64,000 nucleotides of DNA from Topomyia yanbarensis. Taxonomy: Eukaryota > Arthropoda > Insecta > Diptera > Culicidae. The notes beneath the pieces are model-generated. The model saw only the letters and a program-made list of their open reading frames with translations, had not been told where the DNA came from and ran no database searches. Made by a program: the position numbers and the translations under genes. Positions 1 through 11,178 of the stretch are shown piece by piece. The stretch spans positions 216,012,942 through 216,076,941 of the forward strand of contig NC_080671.1 of NCBI RefSeq assembly GCF_030247195.1, given 5' to 3'. How positions within the stretch are numbered: the first letter of the stretch is position 1; each line of letters starts with the position of its first letter.

Positions 1-475
1 TCTAAACCCGTATCTTGATTTTTAAGTTCTTCTGCACTTATTGAACAGGTCTGAACTGGCTGGATATCAAACTTTTTCCAAAAGTCCATACCCAAAATAC
101 ACCCCAAAGCTAGGTTTTCTATAACTAAAGTAGGAATAATTTGGATTTTGTTTTCGAAGGTGAATGGAATGTACAGTTTGCCTAAAACATTCAACGGTGT
201 TCCACTCGCGGTCCGAACTTCCATAGGGGTTTGAACAGCCCTTATTATAGGACTTCCTAACTTTTTGTAAGTAATATCACTGATCAGAGACACGTTGCTG
301 CCTGAATCTAGTAACGCCTTCATGTTTAGATCGTACAGTTTTATTTGAGCATATGGCCGATTATCGTTGGGGTTTGAAAATGAAATTTCTAAAATCTGAG
401 GTTCTTTTGGAATATACATTGCATCGATAGTAGGTTCCCAATATTCAACAAGAGTAGTCTCGTAAGAGAAAGAAT
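1..475 (-). CDS. Ty3/gypsy retropepsin (start of pol), cut by window edge
   Basis: Read on the minus strand, this is an open frame that continues past the left window edge. It holds an aspartic protease domain with active site LLDSGSNVSLIS (about 301-330) and the second conserved core stretch LGCILGMDFW (about 75-105). In LTR retrotransposons this enzyme cuts the Gag-Pol polyprotein in the particle. The frame is -1 relative to the gag gene upstream and overlaps its last codons, as expected if Pol is made by ribosomal frameshifting. The -1 frame is blocked by a TGA just upstream, so any slip must happen within the last ~11 gag codons; I see no textbook slippery heptamer there. No stop is visible in this part. 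Reverse transcriptase and integrase would lie outside the window. Confidence 0.85.
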
Positions 476-2779
476 TTACGCGGACAGCGTTGACGACCGG
501 CGATTTTCAGCCGTACGTTGTCCGTTTTTTAAACAATAGGGACAACGCTGGGTATCAAATCCCTTGAAACCACAAATTCTACAGATCAATCCTTTCGCTG
601 AACGACACTGTTCAAGCGAGTGATTGGAATAGCGGCAAAACAAACACTGATTTACATCTGGTGGCACGTGAGCTGCCACTAGAGTGTCCAGTGAACGAGT
701 TGGCCGAGAGTTTCCCTCCTGTGGATCCATTTCTTTCCCCTTTTGGTTCTTAATAGCTGCTGGGTGTTTTGAGTTGGTTTCCCTATCGCCTCGGTCTTTG
801 TTCGCTTTATTATTCCCATTTGTTTGTTTTGTGGAATCCTGCATATGATTGGGTTTAAACCGGGTGTTTAAATTTTTGTTTTCAGGCTTCAATTGTTCAA
901 TTTGGGTTACAACGTTCACCGACTTCTCAGAACCAAACATTTTATTATATAGAGAAAAGTTGGACGCGTCTATTTGTCGACCTGCGCTTTCAAGTAGTTG
1001 AAGCGTGTCAGTGGGCGTCCAAAATAGAAGTTTTTTGTAGTCGCCCCGCATGTTGCGTTTGAGGACGTCTAATTTTTCTGTATCGCTCATTTGAGCTGTC
1101 ATAGATCTAAAAAGTTTTTCCATATCAAAATAATAATCTTGAAATGTTTCAGAACGTTGCTGACGTCTCTGATAAATTCTTGAACGCACCAGAGAATCTA
1201 ATTCTGGGTGCACAAAAGTTTTCCGAACCTCATCAACTAAGTGCTCCCAATTTCTGAGAAGTCCCTTGGAACTTATGGACATATACCAATTTAATGCAGG
1301 TCCTGTGAAAAGATGGAACGCTGAATCAAACAATTCTTCTTCTGAGATTCTCTCAGACAATGATAATTGTTGAACCAGCACCAGGAATTCGTTGAGGTTG
1401 CTGCCTTGGTCGGTGCCAGCATACGTTTCAAGCTTCCATTTAGAAACCGGCAGCGACTTGAAATTATACGATGGTCTGTTCGGAACCGAGAAATTATTTG
1501 AAACTATTGGGACTGCACCATACTGGCCAGTCATGAACGGCGCTGTTGTTGCCGCTGGAATAGGTATTTGTGTCTGAGAAAATGGGTTTGGTTGGTATGT
1601 GGAGTTAAATTGCATAGACGGATTGTAACCATACTGATAATTGTACAGACTAGGGTGGTAGTTTGGTGCTGTAGAAAACGGTATCGAATATGCAGTCGAG
1701 TATGCAGGAAAATTGAAACTTCCCGCAGAATTATTGGGATATCCGCCATAGTATGAAGATACTGCGAAAGGAACTGTAACAGGTGGGTAAGAATATGGCA
1801 CACTAAATGATGGGATCGACGTCACCAGTGCGGGATTTACCATGCTGGTCGTCGGCACAACTCTTGGAGTAATATTAGAATTCACCACTGTCGTCCCAGG
1901 GTAGAGCGAATTATATCTGGCAGTTACCGTGGTGGTAGATACACAACTAACCGTGGCTGAGCTCGAACCTGATGTAATCAATGGTACCTGCGATACAATA
2001 TTACCCGATAAAGCCCTCTTGTTAGCCTCCCTGTACCTACGCAATGAATAAATCTCATGCTCTAGAGTGAGCATTGCGTCACGAAAGTCTTTTTTCGTAT
2101 CCCCTGACTGAGAAGCGGGATCATAAATTCCTAACCTCTGCAAGCATTGAATCAAATCGTTATCTGTTCTATCCAATAAACTGGCTTCTTGTTCCTGATT
2201 TTCATCTCGAACCTCCGTATCACTATCCTCTTTCGGGTCGGCGTTAACATGTGGCGAATCGCTAAACAGATTAGTTAAATCTACTTCCACATTTTGCTGA
2301 TCCGCCATGTGAGTTCGCTTACGATAAAAATACATATTTAGCCATCCAATCACTCCTACGAATAAATCTTTAATTTGATTTCTATTAACCTCGCTTACGC
2401 GGCTAAGCAACCTATACAAACGCACTCCTAAGTGCAACAATGTGGACTGACAACGTGGTGGAGGAGGTTGCGAAATACCCACTAAGTAATCTTTTACCTG
2501 ATTAAACTTTTCCACACACAAGTCAAAATCTAATTGAGGGTCAAACTCGCATTTAATTGAAACTAAAGCTTCCTGATCTTCCCCGAGATCCCGTTCACGT
2601 TTCAATGCTTCCCTGAGATTTCCCCTCTTTCTTATCATTTGGGCGCCAACTTCGCAAATGATACCTCTAACGTTCAACTCGTAATCTAATTCGTCTTCGT
2701 TGAGGAAATCAACGCGAAGATCATGAAAACGTTTTCGCAAATCGAACACATTTGCAATCACGCTACTACCTACATCCAT
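476..2779 (-). CDS. Gag of Ty3/gypsy element 1 (intact frame)
   Basis: A 767-residue open frame. Residues ~1-150 are charged and helical, ~255-430 are rich in Ser/Thr/Tyr/Pro, and ~440-610 resemble the retrotransposon Gag capsid region (WKLETYAGTDQGSNLNEF, then FDSAFHLFTGPALNWYMS). Near the C-terminus are a CCHC knuckle, CLFCRYSNHSLEQC, and a second cysteine pair set, CRICGFKGFDTQRCPYC. The protein would form the virus-like particle and bind element RNA. The frame has no stop or frameshift over 2.3 kb, unlike most other elements here, so this copy is comparatively young. The start Met follows a stop-rich leader. Gag is followed directly by the protease in the -1 frame. The family is inferred from the Gag/PR architecture; without the reverse transcriptase the clade is open. 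Confidence 0.82.
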   Translation of the reverse strand: MDVGSSVIANVFDLRKRFHDLRVDFLNEDELDYELNVRGIICEVGAQMIRKRGNLREALKRERDLGEDQEALVSIKCEFDPQLDFDLCVEKFNQVKDYLVGISQPPPPRCQSTLLHLGVRLYRLLSRVSEVNRNQIKDLFVGVIGWLNMYFYRKRTHMADQQNVEVDLTNLFSDSPHVNADPKEDSDTEVRDENQEQEASLLDRTDNDLIQCLQRLGIYDPASQSGDTKKDFRDAMLTLEHEIYSLRRYREANKRALSGNIVSQVPLITSGSSSATVSCVSTTTVTARYNSLYPGTTVVNSNITPRVVPTTSMVNPALVTSIPSFSVPYSYPPVTVPFAVSSYYGGYPNNSAGSFNFPAYSTAYSIPFSTAPNYHPSLYNYQYGYNPSMQFNSTYQPNPFSQTQIPIPAATTAPFMTGQYGAVPIVSNNFSVPNRPSYNFKSLPVSKWKLETYAGTDQGSNLNEFLVLVQQLSLSERISEEELFDSAFHLFTGPALNWYMSISSKGLLRNWEHLVDEVRKTFVHPELDSLVRSRIYQRRQQRSETFQDYYFDMEKLFRSMTAQMSDTEKLDVLKRNMRGDYKKLLFWTPTDTLQLLESAGRQIDASNFSLYNKMFGSEKSVNVVTQIEQLKPENKNLNTRFKPNHMQDSTKQTNGNNKANKDRGDRETNSKHPAAIKNQKGKEMDPQEGNSRPTRSLDTLVAAHVPPDVNQCLFCRYSNHSLEQCRSAKGLICRICGFKGFDTQRCPYCLKNGQRTAENRRSSTLSA

Positions 2780-3207
2780 TGTGTAGGAATGATAATTGAA
2801 ATCGAAATCAGTATAAATTTCTAATCACCAGCCACCAAGCCAAACTCGATCACCAAACGATCGCTGATATACGTTACAGCAGCCTATCTCAAATTAGCAG
2901 CGGTGATAATCGACAAACAGTTTCTAATAAGGCAAATGAAAATTGTGTCACACTTCTTTAAACAATAGGTTTCGATCGCTTTTGATCCGAGAACGATATT
3001 TGTCGCGTGTGCTGTTCTTTTTGCACTAAATTCGGCCTATTGAAATTGAATCAAACGGACTATTCTGTTAAACCACAAATGAAATGTAAAAAGCAAAGCC
3101 GAAAAATTTACCAAATCACGAAAACTTCGGAGGATTCGTGAGTCTCCCCTACACGCGGGAAAAATTCTGGTGAGGCCAGAATTTTTCTATTCCGTAGGAT
3201 CGCCAAT
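2780..3207 (-). other. Leader and primer-binding site of gypsy element 1
   Basis: Untranslated leader between LTR and gag. On the minus strand the bases directly after the LTR end read TGGCGATCCTACGG (plus-strand 3192-3205), separated from the LTR terminus TTACA by two bases. A start TGGCGA fits a primer-binding site for a tRNA ending TCGCCA, as in many insect gypsy elements. No conserved coding is visible in the rest. Confidence 0.6.
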
Positions 3208-4260
3208 TGTAACTAATGGCCGGCTAGCCCAGTAACAAGACCCTCTATAGCTTCACAGGGTCGGCAACCGCGTTAGGGAAAACTCACCTGAACACTCTAA
3301 CCAGGATTTGGTCTCAACCTGAAAACAATTTCAAAGGCGCACGCAAGAAATGTGGCAAACAGAAAAGTCCAACAACCAATTTAATTTAAAAGAAATTACT
3401 ATTTATTGAAACGAGGAATGAGAAAACTTTTATTAACTCACTGGTCACTGCGTTGATTCGTCGACGATGGCTGCTTCCACGTGTGGCTGCTGCTGATGCT
3501 GTCGGCGTGTTCCGCCGGCCGATGGCCACCGGTCTTCGTCGCTGTCTTACCGCGTGGCTTGCTCGAACAACTCTTTCGCCGGGAACTTCCTCCGGCCTTC
3601 CGTTGACTTCACTCAGATAAACGTGGTCGTATGTTGACGGACGACCGTTCGACACTTCTGAGCCGCTGCCACTTTTCTTCGGAAGAATCTGGCCTTAATT
3701 TTGGCTGACGGGAGGTCCAGATTTTCCAGCACCGAGAGTCACTTTATTCACTCAAACTATATGCAAATATTGTCACTTTGAACTTACGGCGGATAACTGT
3801 GCCGATTTATAAAGTTCCGGGAATTGTAATGGCTTCCGGAACCAAATAGCTAAGATAATTATATATCTTTAATAAACTGTCGAATTTAATTCACTATGTG
3901 GCTTTCACGGACTCAGGAAATAAGAGAGCTTAATCATGTGGTACAGGAGCTTATATAGCCTGAGGGATTCACTCGGGCGGTTTCCCTTCGGGTGCTGGCG
4001 CAAAGGTATAGCCTTCATTCGGCTGCAAACGGTGGCTTGGCAGAACACGCGATCATCTTCCCGCCCGATCATCACGCGTGATGCGTAGCTTCGTTTGCGG
4101 GTTGTGAACTCGGCTACTTCGATACGCATACAACCAGCGAGTCGCCTAGCATCCCTATTCTTGCACAGCTTCGAATTTCGAAGGGATTAATTCACCTAGC
4201 TAGCTCCTGATTGGCTGTCCGTACCAGTGAATGGCCCCACTTGACGACACATCAAATATT
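3208..4260 (-). mobile_element. 5' LTR of gypsy element 1 (outer end uncertain)
   Basis: The inner edge is sharp: plus-strand TGTAACTAATGG at 3208 abuts the primer-binding site. On the minus strand there is a TATA box (TATATAAG, 3950-3957), a second A/T-rich TATA-like site near 3805, and a polyA signal AATAAA at 3402-3407, in the right order for U3-R-U5. The outer edge is not fixed. An inverted match GTTACA at about 4658-4663 would give an LTR of ~1.45 kb; otherwise it ends near 4.2-4.3 kb. No second LTR copy is in the window to compare. Small open frames inside are probably not genes. Confidence 0.55.
3950..3957 (-). promoter_or_regulatory. TATA box in gypsy 1 LTR
   Basis: TATATAAG on the minus strand inside the LTR, upstream of the AATAAA signal at 3402-3407. 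Placement fits a Pol II promoter driving the gag-pol transcript to the left. Confidence 0.5.
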
Positions 4261-4263
4261 TTT

Positions 4264-4760
4264 GTCGCTCTGCTCGATTATGAGAGTTTGGGTTTTTTTC
4301 TCAAATGGGCATGGTGGCGAAACACTAATACGGATGCCTTTTACTTGTGAATGCATGAGTGGTCTCACTTGACGGTACAACGGCTCTTTTTACCGTTCTG
4401 TCTGAATTTTGAATTGTTGTTTTTTTTTCAAAACCGACGTTGCGACGACCCACATATTCACGAGTATTTAACTGAAATGAAATGCAACTTGTTCAATTTA
4501 GTGTTGGGACTCGTAATTAATTTAATTGTACCATTATCTTTATATAAAAATATCTTTTTCTTGCGTGTATTTTACATTTAACGACAATGTTTTTTCGTAA
4601 CTTTTATAGCAATCCTGACACCCAGTCATTACTTTAAGGTGGAACCTTGTCGAAGGTTACAACAAAAATGGCCCTTTTCAAAGTCACCAAAACTTACGAA
4701 GAGGTATTCAAATTACTATTAAGTATTGACAGCCCTACGTTTTTACCGTCATTGGCACTA
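4264..4760. other. No gene seen
   Basis: A/T-rich stretch between the gypsy LTR and the 3' end of the older LINE. It may include the outer part of the LTR. Stop codons are frequent in all frames and nothing is recognised. Confidence 0.5.
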
Positions 4761-4841
4761 CAAACCACTAGAGCAAAAAACTGGTACATAACAATATAAT
4801 TTCAGTGTATATTAATATATATTAATAATATATTAATAATA

Positions 4842-5935
4842 TCAGTAAGTACAATGGATTTCAAACCTTAACTTTGTGGTGCACGGGCAATATACAGTGG
4901 TAGGGGCCCGTACGTTGGACCCCCTGGGCCCGTATTTTCTCTCTACGGCCCTGGTTGCTGAAAAAGGCGACCAAACTATACTACAATATTCTAGTGTTGA
5001 ACGCACATAGGCTACATATAATGTTTTTATTGTGTAGGGATCTTGGAAATTATAGCTGAAGCGTTTAATAAAACCTAGTGTGCTGTTTGCTTTGTTAATT
5101 ATTGTGTTATAATGATCTATGAATGTTATTTTGGAATCTATGATAACTCCTAGATCTCTTATTCTGTCACACTTTTCTACTTGCTGATTTCCCAATAAGA
5201 TTCTATTGTTCTGTATATTATTCTTTCTACTCAATGTTATGGAATTACATTTTTTTACATTCAGTTTCAGAAGGCTTTTATTACACCATGTATAAAATAT
5301 ATTTACTTCGTTTTGAAATGTCCGAAAGTCTTCACAATTTCTTATTTCTAGAAATAGTTTCATATCATCAGCATATATAAGAACTTTTACATTTTTTAGA
5401 ATGAAGGAAATGTCGTTAACAAATAAAATAAAGAATAGCGGGCCCAAATGAGACCCTTGAGGACTCCTGATGTAACTTGAATTGGGATTGATTTTATCCC
5501 TTTAAATCTAACAGCTTGTTCACGATTTGTAAGATATGATTGTACCCATGTAAGAAGTCCTGGCTCAAACCCTATTTTTTCTAATTTAAAAAGTAGCATG
5601 GGTATGTCGATGCGATCAAATGCTTTGCTAAAATCTGTATAAAGAGCTTCAACATGGTTTCCGTTATCCATTGCTGTTAATGTGTAGTTAATGAATTCGA
5701 GTAGATTTGTACTTGTAGAACACCCTTTGAAAAAACCATGTTGCACATGGGTAATTCTGTTCTTGATTTGGTGGAATAAATTTTCATTAACAATCGCCTC
5801 GAAAATCTTGGGAATGCACGAGATGATAGCTATTCCACGATAGTTACGCACATCGGATTTTTTACCATTTTTAAAAATTGGAACTAGGAAAGAACTTTTC
5901 CATGTTTTAGGAAAACAACCTGATTCTAGAGACAT
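4842..5935 (-). pseudogene. LINE reverse transcriptase (CR1/Jockey-like), 3' part, broken
   Basis: Minus-strand reverse transcriptase of a non-LTR retrotransposon. Visible motifs in order: KSSFLVPIFKNGKKSDVRNYRG, IPKIFEAIV, QHGFFKGCST, YTDFSKAFDRID (catalytic Asp block), WVQSYLTNREQAVRFKG, then LIYADDMKLFLE (catalytic YADD). A frameshift near 5400-5450 separates the two halves, so the copy is dead. The upstream end stops exactly at a 15-bp TSD, and the missing codons resume at 11842-11982, so one reading frame was split by the LOA-like insertion. The clade (CR1 or Jockey) is inferred from sequence style only. The A/T-rich tail to about 4760 is probably its 3' UTR. Confidence 0.85.
5921..5935. 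repeat. TSD, left copy
   Basis: TGATTCTAGAGACAT, repeated exactly at 11827-11841. It is followed directly by a T-run, the polyA tail of the minus-strand LOA-like LINE. Confidence 0.9.
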
Positions 5936-6269
5936 TTTTTTTCCATACGTTTATTTGACACGGCATTTGCAAAAGCTTTTTACGCCAGTTTCTTTTTTTA
6001 CATAGCACGTTACAAAAATCCTTAAGACTAATTTTAACTATACTAGTAATTTGTCTAAAACTAACACTGAAATCACTTTATTGTTTGCTTTTTTCCTTAC
6101 ATTGTTGTATTTCATAATGATCTAGTATTTTCGGGTGTATTTATTTACTTTTTTTCTGTTATTGTCTAAATTTAAAAACTGAATATTCTAGGACACTTTA
6201 ATTGGTGAATGATTAGCCTTGGATGAGAGTATGAGGAGATGAATTTAATTAAATTTTGACAGACGCTGT

Positions 6270-7094
6270 TTATAGAAAATGATAGATAAGTTCCATGTAT
6301 AGAGGATCGCGATACGCCAGGATGTCTCTAACAGGAACATGGATTGGTCTTCCTCGGACTTGTAAAGAATCTACTAATTGTGATCTGGTTTCACGATATT
6401 CAGTGCAGGACCAAACAACATGCTCAATGTCATGGTAACCCTCTCCACAAGCACAATGATTACCCTCAGCGAGCCCAATACGACGGAGATGCGCATCTAA
6501 AGTATAATGATTGGACATTAGCCTAGACATCACACGGATGAAGTCCCGACTTACATCCATTCCTTTGAACCATGCCTTCGTTGATAGTTTAGGGATAATT
6601 GAGTGTAGCCATCGTCCCATATCTCCATTGTCCCAAGATGTTTGCCAACTAGCAAGTGTCCTCTGTCGAGAAGCGCTATAAAATTCATTGTAAGCGATTT
6701 CATATATTTCACCATCTAGTGCACCAATCTTGGCTAAATTATCAGCTTTCTCATTGCCCGCAATAGAGCAATGGGCGGGGAGCCACACTAGGGTAAATTT
6801 ATAACATTTTCTTGTTAGGTTACTCAGAGATTCTCGTATCTTCCCGAAAAAGAATGGATCGTGATTATCAATCCTCTTTGAGCGTAGAGCTGCAATTGTG
6901 CTGAGACTATCAGTGAGGATAAAGTAATGGTTCGGAGGTAAAGTATTAATTATTTGCAAACTATAGTGAACTGCTGCTAGTTCCGCTATATAAACAGAGG
7001 CGGGTTCTGCAAGTTTGAGAGAAATTGAAAAATTATTGTTGAAAATACCGAAACCAGTAGCCTCACTGATTCGTGACCCATCAGTGTAAAACAT
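6270..7094 (-). pseudogene. LOA-like ORF2: RNase H domain
   Basis: 274 codons open on the minus strand. RNase H1 active-site blocks are visible: FYTDGSRI (Asp), VYIAELAAVHYSL (Glu), LTDSLSTI (Asp) and LPAHCSIAGNEKADNLAK (His/Asp). A Cys/His tail follows (CACGEGYHDIEHVVWSC), typical of LOA and I elements. The domain degrades the RNA strand during target-primed reverse transcription. It is cut off from the RT by a stop between 7094 and 7113. A second copy of the same domain lies at 34768-35601, minus the seven residues after TDG. Confidence 0.88.
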
Positions 7095-7112
7095 TTTAAG
7101 GCAGTCTATGTG

Positions 7113-8484
7113 TTAATATTTACTTGTAAAAATTTTAGGGATCTCCCGCGAGCGTAGATGATCCGGAATTCCACGAATCTCTGCTTGCATGGACGTGTCG
7201 AAGAAAAAAGTGGATTCAGGAGTATCTAGTATATTGACGTATGTGGGAACATACCTAGCAGGCGTTATTTCATGTGACATGTGATTGAAATACACTGTCA
7301 TGAATCTGGTTTGGGGTTGAAGCTCGACAAGTCTTTCAAAATTTTCAATTACCAGTGGGTTCATAACCTCACATCGAATAAGTAAACGAGAGGAGAGATC
7401 CCAGAATCGGTCTTTTAAAGGAAGAACTCCCGCTAGTACTTCAAGACTCATCGTATGGGTCGACTGCATGCAACCTAAGGCAATTCGTAAACAACGATAC
7501 TGTATCCGTTCCAGTTTAATAATGTGAGTGTTCGCAGCTGAACGGAAACAGATGCACCCATATTCCATTACTGAAAGTATTGTTGTTTGATACAATCTAA
7601 TCATGTCACTTGGATGAGAAGCCCACCATGATCCAGTAATTGTTTGCAGAAAATTTATCCTTTGTTGGCATTTCATTATTAGATACCTAATGTGGCCTCC
7701 CCTTGTACCTTTAGAATCGAACCAAATTCCAAGGTATTTAAAAGTCAGGACTTGGGCTATCGTTCTACCAACCAACTGAAGCTGAAATCGATGCCCAGCT
7801 TTAAAGCCCAAATTGATAAATTATCCAAGCTATCTTGCAATGGTTGTTGTAAATTTATAGCTTTTGGTCCTGTGGCAGAAACCACCCCATCATCTGCAAG
7901 TTGTCTTAGAGTGCATGGGCTGACAATACAATTATCAATGTCATTCACGTAAAAATTATAGAGAAAGGGGCTTAGACAAGAGCCTTGTGGGAGGCCCATG
8001 TAACTTATTCTGAGTGTCGCCAAATCGCCATATGAAAAATGCATGTGCTTTTCTGACAATAAATTGTTTAATTATTTAATATCGGTGAAAGACCACATTG
8101 ATGTAGCTTCTCCGAGAGAACATCAATGGAGACTGAGTCGAATGCTCCTTTTATATCTAAGAACACAGACGCCATTTGTTCTTTTTTTGCGTAAGCGAGT
8201 TGGATTTCTGACGAAAGTAGCGCCAGGCAATCATTCGTTCCCTTTCCTCTCCGAAAACCAAACTGGGTATCTGAGAGCAAGCCGTTCGCCTCAACCCAAT
8301 TGTCGAGACGTCGTTGTATAATTTTTTCCAACAATTTCCTGATGCAGGATAGCATTGCAATCGGTCGATACGAGTTATGATCGGAGGCTGGTTTTCCCGG
8401 TTTTGGAATGGCGATAACTCTCACTTGTCTCCAGTCACGCGGGACAATATTCTGCTCAAGAAACTTGTTGAATAAATTCAACTA
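7113..8484 (-). pseudogene. LOA-like ORF2: reverse transcriptase, three frames
   Basis: RT core in three frame segments. 8481-8068 carries VIAIPKPGKPASDHNSYRPI, LLSDTQFGFRRGKGTND and FLDIKGAFDSVSI. 8059-7757 carries YMGLPQGSCLSPFLYNFYVND and LADDGVVSATG, where the usual YADD reads LADD as in other LOA-type elements. 7811-7113 carries the thumb region, with TFKYLGIWFDSKG. Frameshifts lie near 8060 and 7800, and an in-frame TAG at 8482-8484 separates RT from the endonuclease-linker frame. It would have copied element RNA at the nicked target. Confidence 0.85.
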
Positions 8485-9914
8485 GCGTCTTTTTGCTAGG
8501 TCAGGCAGATTCTTCACCAAGTTGAATTTAATTCTGTCTAGTCCCGGAGCATTATTGTTGCTTGAGAGGAGTGCAATTGAAAATTCCTTCATTGTCAAAG
8601 GCGAATCTATGAAATCGTTACTTGTGGGAGCATCACGAATGATTTTCTGCGCAGGAGCAGAATCTGGACAAATTTTCTTGGCAAAATTAAATATCCAACG
8701 ATTCGAAAAATCTTCGCTTTCATTAGTCACGTTTCGATTCCTCATACTTCTGGCTGTGTTCCAAAGAGTACTCGTTGATGTTTCTCTTGACAAGCCATCA
8801 TCGAAGCGTCTCCAATAACTAGACTTTTTGGCACGACGTATACTGTCGAATTTGTTTTGCAAAATGAAATAATTTTCAAAGTTCTCACGTATACCCCCTT
8901 TCTGTTTCATAATTTCGTTGTAGGCAACTTTTTTAGCTTCATATGCATCAGAGCACTCTTTGTCCAACCAAGGATTAGGGGGCCGTCTATTTATTGTCAT
9001 TCCAGGATTGCATTTCGTTTGGGCTTGTTCTGCTGCTTCAATAATTAAACCCGCTAGGAATTCATATTCTTCGGTAGGGGGTAGCTCTTCTGTCGAAGCA
9101 AGAGAAGTGGAAATTAATGTTTCGTATGTTTTCCAATCAATATTTCGTGTTAAGTCATAAGGAACATTGATTGAATTCGTAAGGCCTAATTCACTGTTAA
9201 TTGAAACAACGGTTGGCAAATGATCGCTACCGTGAGGATCAGGTACAACCTTCCACCTGCAATCTAACCGAAGTGATGTCGAGCACAGAGATAGATCTAA
9301 TGCACTTGGACGTGCAGGAGGTCTGGGGATGCGTGTTGTTTCGCCAGTATTTAAAACTGTCATATTAAATTCGTCACAAACATTGTATATCAAAGACGAT
9401 CGATTATCATTGTAGAGGGAACCCCACAATACTCCGTGCGAGTTGAAGTCTCCCAGTATCAGACGCGGAGCAGCCATGGATTCCACTACCTCAAAAATTT
9501 GACGTTGTCCAATTTGAACTTTGGGAGGTATATATATATAGAAGCGATAGACATGTCTTTGCCTTTAATATTAGTTTGGACTGCTACAGCCTCAATGCCA
9601 GCAATCATGGGGATGGTAATTCTATAGAAAGAATAGTACTTTTTAATTCCTAGAAGCACTCCTCCATACGGGGTGTCTCGGTCTAGGCGAATAATGTTGA
9701 AATCATTTAAGTTGAAATTAATGTATGAGGTAAGCCATGTTTCACATAGAGCAAAAGCATCGCATTTTAAATTATGCAGTAAAATTTTCAAGGAATCAAT
9801 TTTTGGTATGATACTTCTGCAATTCCACTGTAAAACAGTGGAGGAGTCTTTCACCTTAGGAGTTGAATTAACCATTGAAAGATATAATTGCTGCAAGGAT
9901 GGGCCATTGAGCAA
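8485..9914 (-). pseudogene. LOA-like ORF2: APE-type endonuclease and linker
   Basis: N-terminal endonuclease of ORF2. 9914-9486 holds VLQWNCRSI (N block), FALCETWL (E block) and YGGVLLGIKK. After a frameshift at about 9486 it continues with RLILGDFNSHGVLWG (GDFN), SALDLSLCS and DPHGSDHLPTVVSI (SDH). These are the metal-binding and catalytic blocks of AP endonuclease-like LINE nucleases, which nick the genomic target. The rest (about 9150-8485) links to RT and ends with NNNAPGLDRIKFNLVKNLP. The N-terminal codons overlap the last ~16 codons of Gag. Confidence 0.83.
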
Positions 9915-11178
9915 TCAGCTGCTCTAAAAATGTTCTAATTGTTGGGAGGAAAGCTGAAAGTATACTCTTTAGTGGTTCAGAAATATTGAATGCTTTAAAA
10001 ATCCAATCAACAATTTCAGAAAATTTCAATAATCCTACCCCCGGCTGAGGCTCAGAGGAACTCGAAATTTTATTATTTCCAGTAATGGTGTTCTGTTTGG
10101 ATTGTACGTTCCCAAAACCGGGCGGACTTGATTTCGGTTTTGAATCGGAATTTTTCGGTTTTGGGCGCAGTTTATCTATTGGTGGAGAAATTTTAAGGCC
10201 CTTTCTTGGCAGCTTGGGAAAAGAAGACTGTTTTCTTTTTCTGGAATTTCCGGGTAAAACAAATGATGTACCTTCGCACGCTCCGTCAGAGTCAGACTGT
10301 TCCGAAAATAGAGATGTGTAAGTGTTTTCTAAGAAGATGGGTTTAGGGGTAGCATTTTTCAACATTTCTGCATAGGAGCGCTTAGACCTCTCCTTCAAGG
10401 ATCGTTTAATTTTATCCTCGCGCAATTTATAAATGGGGCATGCAGGGAGCTCATGCGAGTTTTCTCCGCACATTAAACATTTTTCTGAATTTTCATTGCA
10501 TGTATCCTCATCCTCATGCATGCCCCCACATTTGCCCCACCGTGCCTTATTGGAACAGTAAGTGGCTGTGTGGGCAAGCTGTTTACAATTAAGGCAATTC
10601 ATTACACGAGGGATAAAAAGGCGAACAGGGAGACGAATCTTACCGATAATGATATAGTTGGGCAGCGCAGACCCAGCGAAAGTCACTCGAAACGAGTCAG
10701 ACAGTCGATAAACTTTTTTATCTCCTTCGTGTGATACTGAATGCAATTGCTTGCATTCAAGTATCTTTACGTCTTTAAGTATGGTGTCTTTGAAACGACC
10801 AACCCCATGCTTAATTAAGTCATCAACAGTCAAACTCGATTCCGTGATGACCCCATCAATTTCAATTTCCTATTCACGCGTAAAAAGCTCACAAGAAGCA
10901 ATTGCATTGGCTTGTTTGAGACTACCAACGACAATGCGTACTTTATCTTATCTATTAACTTTGACGATCTCTTTTACATCCGAGAATCGCGAAGTCAAAT
11001 GTTTCGAAATTTGAATGATATTTAGCGCCTTTACTTTACGCCTAATAAATACAATCCATGGTACCGTTGACGACTCTGGGTAAATTTTAATTCTAATCGG
11101 GTTTACATTTTCAGCAGAAGGCTTAGGGGGAGGGTCTGTTACTTGTTCTCCCATCTCGTCATCCATTTTATCTAGCAA
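9868..11178 (-). pseudogene. LOA-like ORF1: Gag with three zinc knuckles, two stops
   Basis: One frame from Met at 11178 to 9868 (437 codons) with two in-frame stops, TAA near 10949 and TAG near 10870. The N-terminus has the motif IRIKIYPESSTVPWIVFIRR, shared with the fragment at 11983-12246. The middle has CLNCKQLAHTATYC, a degraded CGGMHEDEDTC and CLMCGENSHELPAC, the triple CCHC set that binds LINE RNA. The C-terminal third is basic and Ser/Pro-rich. The stops are point mutations, so decay followed insertion. Confidence 0.85.
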
